Positions 8,214-19,310 are shown, counted from the first letter of the stretch. The stretch is DNA of 24,403 bases from Pholiota molesta (GCA_014925825.1 JACGCK010000434.1:1-24403); one strand, 5' to 3'. Notes: generated by a model from the letters alone, not told the origin. Numbers and translations are program-made.

Positions 8214-11158
8214 CTAGCTAAGCCTGCTCATCCCAAGCAGCCTCTGTCCCTCCTGCGTTATTCCGATCATCCGTACATACCCGCTCCGTGCGCTATTACG
8301 CGTGCTTCGCCCGCTACCCCGCCTTTTTTGCATCTCTAGCGCCTCCTGTCTGTCGTCCGCGTCTACCATCTGTCGTATCAACGGTATATAATCTAGCACA
8401 GTCCTAGCATCTCGTCTTGCCCAGATGGCAGTTGGACACAGTTCCTGAAGTACGAGTTTCTGTTCATCACGAACGCTTCTGCTATGCTCTTCGAAAGTTT
8501 GTGTCTTCAACGCATCGGCTTTGACATCCACGTCAAACAGCTCCTGTGAAAGCCGGATCGCGGTGGTCAAGATGTCTTTATGTCGATCATACATTCCAAA
8601 TTGAGCCATATCTTGCGCATAGAAATCGCGCAGAATGACATGCCCAATCTCATCGTCATCAGACGGGAGATAACCCGCAAGTTCTGCGGACTGCAGGTCT
8701 TCAATATATGATGAATTTAAACAATCGAAAGAGGCTCACCATGAAGCTGCGCACGGAATCTGGTTGAAGAACCCCATCTAAAAAAGACAACGATTCGCCC
8801 CTTTTCATGGAGATGAGGGATTTACCTTGCGACAGAAAAGGCCCGTCCTGGATGTTGATATGTCCAGATAAAATCGGTTTTGAATCTGTATATTGAACAC
8901 TGTTTGCGGTCGTGCATACAGCCTGAAGAGCATTGATTGTTCGTCGAAGGTCATATTTCGGAAGAGGTTCCACTGAAAAGATATCTGAACATTGCTGTTC
9001 CGGTGTAGGATCCGTGTAGAGGCTAGAAACGAATTCCCTCTCAACCAGGTGTCCTTCGGCCTTACACAGACCCTGAAGGTATGCCGTTGCGATGCCAGGG
9101 GAACAGGGTTCGAAGTATAGGATGCTTTGAAGGGGCAATTCCTCTATCGGGACAAGTGATATATCTGAAAACATATCAAATTAGTTCGGAGGTAAGAATC
9201 TGTGAGTCTGACACCAACCATTGCATGTACAGATCACTGGCCGTTTGCAGTCTTTGATAATTCGTAAAACTGTCGTCCAGAAATTAGTATCTTCCTTGTA
9301 AAGGATATCGACTTCTTCGAGTAAGATTAAGGATTGGCGGATAGGCTTTACGCCACTATCGATAGACTCTTCGAGGTCGGGTATCACTTCTTTAGTCGAC
9401 TTCTTGCGAGGCGAATAAGCTGACTGAAAGTCATTGGTAGGGGAATCGGTATTGTGCATCTCGATTTTACTTTTTTGCCAAAGAAAAGATTTGAGCACGT
9501 CTCCGGACTGTCGATTCTGGAGAACTAGATGGTTTTTGCCGACTTCCCCAACGAGGTTGTCCACATTAGTGCCATTACGCCGCCCGATGCCTGGGTATAC
9601 TTCAAACACGTCCCAGCCTAACTCCTCGGCACATGCATACACAGAGGCCGTTTGCCACTCCCATATGGGCCCGTTAACAATATCGTGTTATGCAGTTGAC
9701 CTAAATCCGGTGGCTTATCTTGCCTATGAGTTTCTTGAAAGGAGGCAGGTGGGATATCATGGGCGGATGAAGGAGGACTTGTAGGTGGGCCGAGAAGATG
9801 TCGTCAAGTCGTCTTCCATCTCGTAGTTTGTATGATCATCTTCAGATTCGTCGGTTTGCACAATCCAATCGTCGTTTTCTTCATCAGAATCAATGCGAGA
9901 TCTTTTTCTCTTCTTTTCAACAGCACGAACGATCCGAGCACGCTTGAGTCCTCTTTTTACTTTTGGCCTTTTTGGCTGAAGCTCATCACTGATATTAGAG
10001 AATGTGGCGCGTTCTTCAAGTTGCAGTTCCAGTGCTTTGAGCCAATTTCGCAAATATAACGCACTCTTTTCGTTGCCCAAGACTTCCTGAGCACAGGTAG
10101 GTCTCCACTTGTCGGACCAAGGTCTTCTGGATACAAAGGAATCCTGGAGGTTCTCATCGAGCATTTGTGCGACCGCTGGATGATTTGATTTATGAGTCTC
10201 CGAGATATCAGATAAAATGCTGTCGTTGACCCCATTTGACATGTGATAGGTCCGTCTGGGGGCAAAAGGTTTCAACGTGGCGCGCTTTAGAAATTCATAG
10301 TTGCGTTCGTCTATATCTTGTTGATTCCGTTTCGTCGAGCGTCTAGGAAAGATTGAAGAAGGTCCTGAAATAGTTGTCTGGGGACCACGAACATGTTGTG
10401 AGATGCTATCCGGATAAGACGGTATTTGTGGTACATGCGGTGTAGATTTCTTGCGAACGGGAGTTATCGAGGAAGATGATGTTTTAACCCTGGCACCGAA
10501 AAAAGGATGAATGGGTTTATTCGTTTAGGGAGATCCCTAACGGGCGAAGACGCAATAACAATAGCTTGATCTGGTGTTTTGCCTTCTGAATTAGAACGTC
10601 GCTGAGAAGCTGGCAGTCGTCTGGTAACGGTGGGCAATAGCGTGGGCGTGTCGTCGTCGATTATGACGATCGAGGGACTGCGGCTGCGGTTGGAATTGGC
10701 ATCAACAGTAATTGCAGATGTGTTTCCTTTCGAAATTTCATCGTTATCTGCAGTTATTCAGCTAAGAAACAAAACAGAGAAGATGCTACGCGTACTAGCA
10801 TGCGAGGGCTCTAATGGAGGCTCCGGGGCATCATCTATGACAATGATGTCTGGTTCCACTGGACTTTCCTCCAGTGGTAAAATAGCGAGAGCGTTCGACG
10901 GCCCATCCCGAGCAATCAATCCGCCTTCTTCTAACTCTAATACCGATGTGCTGTTGGCCAACGCGCCTTTGGGCGTACTCCGAACAAAGAATGAGTCTAG
11001 GAGAGTCTTCTGTTTTAAAGGTGCTCTGTCCTGGGATATATAATGAGGTTAGCCTAGATGTTTGGCTATAAACACGTTTAATATATCCTACGAACCACTG
11101 CAGATTGTCGAATCTTCCGAGTGCCAGCAACCACGCCTTTGCCTTTGTCCGATGACAT
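8214..11158 (-). CDS. ELG1: Elg1/ATAD5 subunit of the alternative RFC clamp unloader (apparent frameshifts)
   Basis: Exons (minus): 11096-11158, 10796-11030, 10747 to ~9779, 9723-9219, 8740-9164 and 8690-8214; introns 11031-11095, 10748-10795, probably 9724-9778 (GTCCTC donor), 9165-9218 and 8691-8739. About 890 residues. Elg1-RFC unloads PCNA from DNA after replication. Evidence: KTLLDSFF (residues 29-36), a PIP-box-like motif; SIM-like DIIVIDD (82-88) and SIVIIDDD (125-132); the RFC entry motif WSDKWRP; Walker A GPYGSGK; the Walker B-like LILLEEVDILYKED; then TCNDISLVPIEELPLQ across an intron, as in Elg1. Two one-base losses break the frame: at or near the A6 run 10499-10504 and at 9651-9653, the latter just after the Walker A lysine. 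Both can be explained by a shortened homopolymer, and the reading frame is otherwise well kept, so a sequence error is more likely than a pseudogene. The start ATG at 11158 gives a short exon 1 ending in frame at a GTTCGT donor. Confidence 0.88.
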
Positions 11159-11470
11159 TTATTCCAGGAGTAATAAATAGGAGTGAGTGAATCAGGGTTG
11201 CTCCTAGGTACGATATTAGATGGAGCCTAAGCCTGGTGAATGAGGTGCCGCGTCGTTGCCTCCGAGTCGCTGTCAGTGTTCGGTGTTGAGTTGGACGCGT
11301 CTCGATTTGCAGGGCAATCAACTGGCGGTCACGAGGTGGCAATAAATATTGTGAACGCGTTGTTGGCATGAGCCCAACATCCGACGGCCCGGTAAAAGAC
11401 AATCTCTCGATTCCGGCTTTGGCTCTGGCACTCATCACTCATTTTCATCTCTCATCCTTACTTGAAATTC
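11159..11470. promoter_or_regulatory. shared divergent promoter region of ELG1 and the JMJD7-like gene
   Basis: A 312-bp gap between two divergently transcribed starts (ELG1 ATG at 11158, leftward; JmjC gene ATG at 11471, rightward). It must drive both genes. CT-rich leader sequence (TCATCTCTCATCC) precedes the rightward ATG. No clear TATA box or known operator was identified. Confidence 0.5.
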
Positions 11471-12872
11471 ATGGCGAATAATTTCAATGACTCTATCAAA
11501 TTTCTTTCAAAAGAATATCGCGGTAAGTCTATACTTGCAGCAATGCAGCATTCATTTAAGTCTGTTTCATACATGAATAGATTTAAACGGCGATACCATC
11601 GAGGTACTCGAGGAGCCACCTTCAGCCTTGGAATTTGCTCGATTGGCACAAATTTCGCGCCCTGTTATCATAAAAGGTATATTAACTGACGTATGCTGAT
11701 ATTGATTTTTTATTGAAGCTGTTCAGGTTTTAATGTTCCTGCTGTAGATCGTTGGAGTAATGAATATCTCGTTGAGAAGATGGGAGAAAGGCCAATCTCG
11801 ATCGCAATCACACCCAATGGGTATTTACTCATTCCTTCATTTAATCTATGAAAATCTCAGGTTATAAGATCCTGAATGCAGATATGCCGATGCCATCACT
11901 CCCGGACCTGATAATCGTCTCTATTTTGTCGAACCAGCGGTGGATAAAATGACGATGAATGAGCTCTTGGCCAAGCTCGAAGAGAGTACTTACATCAAGC
12001 CAATTACACTGGTTCCTTCGCCGCTGATCTATTTCCTACAGAAAATACCAATCAGCTTGGCGAGATTCATTATCTTCAATCACAAAATGGGAATCTGTTT
12101 TCTTCAGCATCTTTCAGAGGGCCACAGACAGAGTCCCAACAGAGTCCTTCTGAATTTGAGCCATTACTACAAGATGTGCCGAAAGAAATACCCTGGTGTA
12201 GCGATGCCCTAGGTAAAGCGGTAGATGATCCAAATGTCAAACATTGTGCTAAGTGATCTTCTCTAGGGCAAAAGCCAGATGCAGTGAACGTATGGATCGG
12301 AGATGAAAGAAGTGTTACAAGTATTCACAGCGGTAATTTTTGTGTGCATTTACATTAATACAACCTCACCAACTATCTAGACCCGTATGAAAATATATAC
12401 ACCGTAGTTCGCGGAAAGAAACACTTTTTTCTCCTGCCGCCTACCGATTCATGGTGTCTAAAAGGTATCGAATCATCCACAATCTCTTGCAGGAAAAACC
12501 TGTCTGAAATCTTTATTACTGTTAGAGCGAACATATCCACATGCAAGCTATGCCCGTGATTCATTCGGCAAACTAGAAGTTGTGCCCTCGAACTCAGAGG
12601 CAAAGGAAGTTCGTTGGTCGTCAATCCGGGATCCTGAAGTACCCGGCTGCTTGCCAGAAGAAATAACACCCATACGAATAACTCTGTCTGCCGGAGAAAC
12701 TTTATATCTGCCTGTCGGGTGGTGGCATCATGTAGGCCAATCTGGATTGACAATCGCTCTTAATTGGTGGTACGATGCAGAACTGCGTGGTATGACATGG
12801 GTCCTACTCAATTTTTTGCGAAATCCTACCAGTATACTCCCTGGAAATATCGATGATTCTACAAATGATTAA
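11471..12872 (+). CDS. JMJD7-like JmjC (cupin-8) Fe(II)/2-oxoglutarate-dependent dioxygenase
   Basis: Eight exons: 11471-11522, 11581-11676, 11727-11820, 11882-11985, 12042-12212, 12267-12332, 12381-12464 and 12526-12872; seven GT-AG introns of 48-61 nt; 337 residues, close to human JMJD7 (~316). The JmjC fold is shown by VNVWIGDERSVTSIHSD, where H193 and D195 form the HxD iron site (an intron splits it after S194), then YENIYTVVRGKKHFFLLPP, and by YLPVGWWHHV, where H290 should be the distal iron ligand. The N-terminal RPVIIKGF, the SIAITPNGYADA segment and YLQSQNGNL also fit JMJD7. JMJD7 is a (3S)-lysyl hydroxylase of developmentally regulated GTPases; that substrate here is inferred from family only. 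It is divergent from ELG1. The ATG at 11471 is the first in frame and gives an in-phase exon 1. Confidence 0.85.
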
Positions 12873-13128
12873 ATGTCATATTCCAAGTTGCAAGCTTGCA
12901 TCGGAGGTGGAAATAAAGGGCATGAGAAGTGAACTCGTCTATCAACTCACTGTCTTCAATCTTGAGTTGAAACTTGAGAGTTACTTAAGTAAAGCAGACG
13001 GGCCGGAAATACCGACAACTTTACTTGTTACGCTGTTGTCACGTCACAAGATTTTGTGTGAAGTCTGCGTTGGGCTCTAACCAAGCTCTAACCTTGACAG
13101 AATATCTTCCACTTCCACCATATCGATC

Positions 13129-13862
13129 ATGGCAAAAGACAAATCAGAAAAGAAGAGAAAGGATGTTGAAGAGGATATTGATATGGGAGATGAAACCGTA
13201 GAGAAGGTATGTTAGACGGCATTTCTCGTTTTAGCTCTGAATTTAACCGTTGCGCTGCGCATAGTCACCCAAAAAGTCAAAGAAGGACAAGGAAGAGGTT
13301 GTCATTCCCGTGGAAGATCTCTCTCCTTTAGCGCATCCTCTTGCCCAGAAAAAGCTGGTCAAGAAGCTACACAAAACAATCAAAAAAGGTCCCTAGTTCG
13401 ATGGGGTTCGTTTGAGTCCATATTATTGACCAGCATGTTATTTTTATAGCATCCAAAGCTCGACAAGTAAAGCGAGGGGTCAAGGAAGTCGTGAAAGGCA
13501 TTAGAAAGGGCGAGAAAGGGTGAATTTCAACGTTGTTCCTATCTCGAACCAGTGCTCATTCCTCACAAATTCTCAGTCTTCTGATTCTTGCCGCCGACAT
13601 CAACCCCATCGATATTATCTCTCATCTTCCGATTCTGAGTGAAGAGAACCAGATTCCATACATCTTTGTCTCCTCCAAAGAGGAACTAGGTCATGCCAGC
13701 TCGACGAAGCGACCGACCAGCTGCGTGATGGTGTGCCCCAATCAAAAACGCAAAACGAAGCGCAAGGAGGGTCAGGCTGAAGAAAAGGACGATGATTATT
13801 CCGAACTCTACCAAGAGTGTTATCGTGAGGTAGAAAAGCTGGATACCGCCGTTGTTTTCTAG
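13129..13862 (+). CDS. NHP2: Nhp2, H/ACA snoRNP core protein (L7Ae family)
   Basis: Four exons: 13129-13206, 13265-13388, 13450-13519 and 13577-13862; introns of 58, 61 and 57 nt; 185 residues against ~155 in yeast and human, the excess being a Lys/Asp/Glu-rich N-terminus and a charged insert near the C-terminus. The core KKASKARQVKRGVKEVVKGI followed by RKGEKGLLILAADINPIDI is the classic L7Ae-type RNA-binding signature, then HLPILSEENQIPYIFVSSKEELG. Nhp2 binds H/ACA guide RNAs with Cbf5, Nop10 and Gar1 in the nucleolus and supports rRNA pseudouridylation. Intron 2 uses a GTCCCT donor, unusual but required to rejoin the conserved core, which shows that GTC donors are used in this genome. The gene starts 256 bp after the JMJD7-like stop, same strand. 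Confidence 0.95.
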
Positions 13863-14104
13863 GAACTTTGATGCTTATATAGTTGTTGTATTATTTCATT
13901 CATCATCTCTGTTTCACTATATAATGATTGCTTTCAATCGCCAAAGTAAAAAGGTTCTGTACCAGTTCTAAGCAGTCCAGAGCCCCGGCCCCCGATTGTT
14001 TCGCACGGTCTTTCCCAGGTTTTTGATTGCCCAAAATTATTACACTGAGTTCACACTTGCACACTACCGCTCCAACGTCCACGTATCCGTTACCTTCAAA
14101 CACC

Positions 14105-15896
14105 ATGGCTCCCAAAACAAAAGCCCCTGCCCCTGCTGCAAACGGCTCGGCCACAAAGGGCAAAGCACCTTCAAGCGGAACTGCTACTCCACTATCCTCC
14201 ACTGTTGACAAGGACACGTCGGAGCAGTTGGCAGCCTATGCTGGCGGGAAACCCGACAAGAAGGCATACGACGCTGAACAGGCGAAGTTAAAATCTGAAA
14301 TCGATGCCCTACAGGTCAAGTTGGTAAGCCGTCCTCAGTTCCGGCCATTTGCCCCTATATTGACCTACGAATTTCGACTTTAGTCTGCTGCTCGTGACAA
14401 GATCTCGTTCGCAACTAAATCTGGGTCGGGTAATGACCGAAGAAACGCTCTTCGTGCCGAGCTTGATGGTATTCGCGACCAGCAATCATCGAACAAGAAT
14501 TCTAGGGATAAACTCTCGGAGCAGATCAAGGCCCTGAATGAAGGCATCGCGAAGAAGGTGCGAGCGTTACCTCTACCACTTAATACTTACGTTAACATGC
14601 AAAGAAGGTGAAAGATTTACAAGCTGCCAAAGCTAAAACTCCATTTAAAACCGTGGCTGAAATTGACGCACACATCAAGTATGCCCTCTATTTTGTCAAT
14701 CCGAGCGGTTACTTATTCCAATCTTAGACACTTGGAGAAAGGTGTCGAGTCTGGAAACATGAAGCTTGCTGAAGAAAAACGCGCTCTTCAAGATATAAGC
14801 ACAGCCAAGAGAAGCCGTCGAGTAGTCGAAGGCTTTCAAAAAGAGCAAGAGAGCATAGATGCGGACCGCGAAAAAGTCGAAGAATTGCGCAAACAGCACG
14901 ACGATCCTGCTGCTAAAGCTATTTCGGAACGTTTTAATACCATCAAGGCCGAACTTGATGCGTTGAAGAAAGAAAGTGACGAGGCCTACGCCGGCCGCAA
15001 CAAACTATTTGAGGAGCGCGACAAGGTCCAGAACCAACTTAATGCTCTCTTCAATGAGAAGCGAGAACACCAGCACCGGTTCCGCGAAGCAAATGACCGA
15101 TACTATACCAAGTTGAACGAGGATCGTGCTAGACGTGCTGAGAAGGCTCGCGCTCAACGTGCGGCTGAGGAAGCGGCCAAGAAGAAAGACATCGCTGAAC
15201 GTCTTCTGGAGGAGGCTCAGGTTCCCGCTTTCCAAGCGCAAATTGAGGACTGCCAGACACTCATTGATTACTTCTCGGGCAAAAGCACAACCGCTACTCT
15301 GTCATCGGCATCTCTCACACCCAAGGCTGAAGTCGCTGGTGTGCCGAAACTGGAAATACGACAGGTCGAGGCTGCCCCCGAGGGTGCTATCATTCGCAAG
15401 AAGAAGGCTGAGGAGGATAACACCTATTTCGTAGCCTCCAAAACAAAGGGCAAAGCTAAGAAGGGCTCGAAACCTACCACTCCAGCTGGAGATGCCACGC
15501 CCCCATCTGCTCCCGCACGCCAGCATCGCTTCATGTCCCACTTGCCACACTATCTGCCCTCCTTGCGCTATCAATTCCTCCCCAGCATCCAATGCTGACG
15601 TACCTCGTCTCGTCGAAGATTTAAACACAAAGAAGGCATGGTTTGAAGCAAACCAAGCTCGTGTGACTGCCGACAATATCGCGAAAGCCCAGGCCGAAAT
15701 CACACGTCTGAACAAAAGCGAGGTACCATGCGACGACATCAATCCACCAAATGGATCTGGCGAAAATCCTCCTGAGCCCACTCCTACCCCTAAAGTTGGA
15801 GAGATCTCCGCGCCTGTTCCCAGCGAAGCGATTGTTGACAAGTTAGAAGAAGTCAAGGAAGAGGAGGGAGCGGAGGGAGCGGAGACGTCTTCCTAG
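14105..15896 (+). CDS. BFR1: Bfr1-like nuclear segregation / mRNP protein (two apparent one-base losses)
   Basis: Four exons: 14105-14323, 14384-14557, 14608-14678 (or from 14605) and 14728-15896; about 544 residues. Bfr1 in yeast is a coiled-coil protein associated with polysome mRNPs at the ER and with ploidy control. Evidence: KTPFKTVAEIDAHIKHLEK, then ESGNMKLAEEKRALQDIS and KRSRRVVEGF, which form the conserved Bfr1 core; long Lys/Glu/Arg coiled-coil segments follow; the C-terminal part has ADVPRLVEDLNTKKAWFE. Between residues ~465 and 500 the frame must shift twice, near the C3 run 15512-15514 and the C4 run 15580-15583, to keep the expected Leu-rich segment LHVPLATLSALLALSIPP. Both shifts equal one missing C and no GT-AG intron repairs them. 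The ATG context CACCATGG is a strong Kozak match. It sits 242 bp downstream of NHP2. Confidence 0.92.
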
Positions 15897-16276
15897 GTAT
15901 ATCACATTAAGTAGTAAATGTAGGCTGGACACATGCACAACTCTTGGATAACATCTCTGTTAACTTAATTCATACCGTTCCTTTTCATAAATGAGGGATT
16001 GATTTTAAATTAAATAAACAAAGAGAGAATTTGAGGGAGTATCGCAATCAGCAAATATCAAGAATAAAATCCACGGAAAGATACTCGTTTACACTATTAA
16101 GGAAGTCAAAACGAAGGGAAAAGCAAACGGCAAAATGGATACAGCGATATTGAGGCTACTAAGTATATATGAAAACAAAGTCGGCTGGGAAGGTCACGAG
16201 AGGCACTAGATAGCAAGAAGTGTACGAAAAAGCAGAGGAATTCAGCCCAAGAAAAAAGTAAGAGAAATTGTCAGGG
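15897..16276. terminator. convergent 3' flanks of BFR1 and RFX1-like gene
   Basis: A 380-bp AT-rich gap between two converging genes. An AATAAA at 16013-16018 could be the BFR1 polyadenylation signal. No matching signal for the leftward gene was confirmed, and no RNA gene or coding frame was seen. Confidence 0.4.
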
Positions 16277-19200
16277 TCATGCCGTAGGCTGCTCCGACTT
16301 CACAGATTCTGTTTCGTGTTCTCCTTCGCTGCCCGGGGTCGGGGCAGTTACTCCGAGGTCCTGCGTCGTGAAAGAGGAAACATCGAAAACTCCCCCAGAC
16401 CCCGTAAAATCAGAGAATGATAATCCGGGTTGGTGGCCAGACCCCAGGGCGTCTTCCTGATTAGCAGTATCCATATATGACATCGAGCCATACGCATCGG
16501 CATTGAAGGCGGAAGAGGATGGATCCAAGGAGCCTGAGCCGTAAGAATCGTGCTGGAGGGCGGCAAGCATGCTCGAAGTAGTCGGCATGTGCGCCATCAT
16601 ATGATGAGGCCGAGAGTCCATGGCGCCGAATGTTTCCTGTTCAGCCATGGGAGACAACGAAAAGAATTGCTGCTGCATGACCGGTTCCACAGAAGCAGCC
16701 ACGGAATTAGTGGAAAGAGCAACGCTCCTGAGGACATTGACCGCGATCCAATCACTAAAAACGGGAAAGGATCAAAGGCCTGTCATGAGGCTGTTCTTAT
16801 CAAGGACTCACTCGAGGAAGAGTTTCAGTATTTGGAATGCACCGAAGGCCGGGTCACTGCGGATTGTCTGGTTTTGGAATAGTAAATGGCAAGTTAGTAG
16901 TGAAAAATGGACTTGGGAGAAAGTAGCGACGGGGCTTACCAGATCTCTCATTACTTGACTCGTAACATATCCCCATCTAATAAGAACACTGCGAGAACTC
17001 ATCGTACCCTCTCCTCTTGATTTGCGCGACTACTTCCCATCAGGCGTTCGCAGCATTTGTCGGCCCAGCTCATAACTTCCCGCACGGGTTCGTTGGTCTT
17101 TGAAAGACTGTCCAGAACGGCAACGAATTCGACCTCGAGCAGCTGCACGAGATCTTCGTGACGACAATTGCAGACAAGCGCAGACTGGTTGCGGACGGAC
17201 TCGAAATCAACTTTCTGCCACGATCTGCGCATTTCGGCAAGTTGTTTCTGGTTAGTGAGGACCGTGTTCAATGCTTGTGTCACTTGATAGATATCAAGGA
17301 AGCGCACTAAAAATAATATTTTGTTTGAGACTGACATTTGAAGCTGAGAAAATGGAAAAACTCACAAACAAGGTGGCCGAATCGAGCGCCTAACTCTACT
17401 TTGGGTTCCACAAATGTATTACCGTAATTTTCTAATGCCACAAGAAGGATCTTTTCCATCTTCAGAGCGAGTTGACGGAGGCTAGCGAGTGATGTCGCCT
17501 GAATGGGAGACAACATCTGCGATCGCAAGATTTCCAAAATTTCCTGCGGATAAAAATTTAGCAATTTACTTTATTAGGAAAGGTCAAAAAAAAGATTTAC
17601 ATCGTAGACGATGGCATCTGCACGAGCCATGAGGCCAGCAATTGCAGGTGCATGGACGATTTCGCGATGAACACCATTCAAGTTGGTCCAGAAAGTGCGC
17701 AAATGCATCTCAAATTGGTCGAAACGGAAGGATCGGACGCTTTCCAGAAGTGCATCCAAATGGTCCTGGAACCAGCCCCAGACTTCTCTTGCAGCCATAC
17801 CATGCGAGGAGGTTGAATTAGCCACTGCATCTTCAATTGACGGGAAATGAGGCAAGTGGCGAACGGACATGTTCTGATGTGGAGATAGGTAAGCCCCAGA
17901 GCTGGTAGTGGGCGGCGAGGGCGCTTGTAGAGTTAAATTCGGCTCCGGCTGGGGATGCCGACGAATGGAGGCATGAGAGGGGAAAGTCCCAGATGGGGGA
18001 CCCGCAGATTGCACTTGCGAAAGAAGGGTGGCGGCAGTCGGAGTCTTATCGCTCAGATCGTCTGTAAATGCCATGTTTTTGATATCCCCAGAAAGAGTCA
18101 GAGAATTGCGCTTTGAGCCCGATGCAGAGTTGTTGCCCTCGGAATCGTCCTCGTCGTCTTCGTCAGATCCTCCGCCCCTACCAGTAGATTCGGATTGGTC
18201 GTGGTTGAGACGAGCAGCATTAACAGAAGCCTGTGCAGCATTGTTGTTCGACTTGTGAATATAATCTTGGAGCCATTCAGCTTCATTCGCGGTTGCAGGC
18301 CGAATACCGCAATCTATAGCGGCGAGAGAGAAAAATTAGTCCGATTTTAGCCACTGAGAAATGAGAGGTACGCACAATGGTATTTACTGTTTCCTCTAAC
18401 ACCCAGACGTCGAGTTTTGATAGTTGGGAAGCAGAGACGAATGGCCTTGCCCAAGGTGGCTGTGTTGATGTGAGGAATGCCATATTGATCGCAGACTCTG
18501 CGGTAAGAAAAATAGAGCCCTTGTCGAGGAACATTTCCATCAGGGTAAGGGGCATAATTGGCAGTCAACCTGTTTCCAATTGTGAGTCACAGGTCCATGC
18601 GTTGTATTTTTCCCCCCCGCCAATACTAAAACACTCACCAAGCTTGCACAAAAATCTGTTTTGCCCTGTCAGAGGCACTCGTCGTAGTCGCTGCGCGCAC
18701 ATTAGTCGCCAGCTTTTCCAATGCATGATCTGAGGAGGCCAGCGACATGCGTCCAATATCCCCTATGGTACGGTGGACGTCTTGGTTGGGAGCCATGGTA
18801 TGTCCTCCTCCAAACATCGCCTGGTAATCGGGGGTCGAGTTATGGAGATACATGGAGATGTCCTCCGTCTCGCTGGACGAGGAATGGACACTGTCCGTAT
18901 CGCGGGGGTACGGCGATGCGGCAGCACGAGCGGATCGGATATGGCTCGGACGGAGAGGTCCCTTTAAAGCAGGGTTAGTGATATTGTGGTTCGGCGGCGA
19001 CTGATATGGAACAATCAGAGAGAAAAAAGAGACGAAAAAGCAGACAAAGTGAGAGAGAACAAGGACATACCGAATCGCTGTGCATGAGATTGGGATGCCC
19101 GAGATGATAAGAAGCCCTGTAGAGATCCTCCGCCGAGGGGCCTACTCCGGGCTGCATCCTGTTCATGGCGCCGTGGGAGGACTGAGGGCGGGAGTGGGAG

Positions 19201-19310
19201 GAATGGGTCGAGTTGGAGGAGACGGAATTGGATCTGGAGTGATTGGGGTGGGCTGGCAGGAAGTCGAGTGGCATGTTGGAGTGCATCATCTGCATGTTGA
19301 CGGCGGTCAT
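16277..19310 (-). CDS. RFX-family winged-helix transcription factor (Crt1/Sak1/RfxA-like)
   Basis: Eight exons (minus): 19071-19310, 18639-19000, 18376-18569, 17601-18313, 17366-17543, 16940-17306, 16812-16867 and 16277-16754; about 862 residues. The RFX DNA-binding domain spans residues ~190-272: WLTANYAPYPDGNVPRQGLY, then FSYRRVCDQYGIPHINTATL and GKAIRLCFPTIKTRRLGVRG, closing with NSKYHYCGIRP, interrupted by two introns. It is followed by an acidic Ser-rich linker (GGGSDEDDEDD) and a large C-terminal region typical of fungal RFX proteins, including MSSRSVLIRWGYVTSQVMRD. Family members bind X-box sites; yeast Crt1 represses DNA-damage-inducible ribonucleotide reductase genes, so a similar role is possible but inferred. 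One base seems lost at the G3 run 17007-17009, in front of MSSRSV. The ATG at 19310 is the first in frame after a TAG; a further 5' exon cannot be excluded. Confidence 0.93.

Noticed and set aside
11088..11438. 116-codon leftward frame in the ELG1/JmjC promoter
   Set aside because: It runs through ELG1 exon 1 in another frame and is rich in Arg/Thr/Leu without motifs; chance frame.
12853..13080. 75-codon rightward frame after the JmjC gene
   Set aside because: It starts inside the JmjC last exon in another frame and has no motif; most likely 3' UTR.
18608..18617. C7 run in an RFX intron as a structured element
   Set aside because: Simple homopolymer inside an intron; no further structure supports a function.
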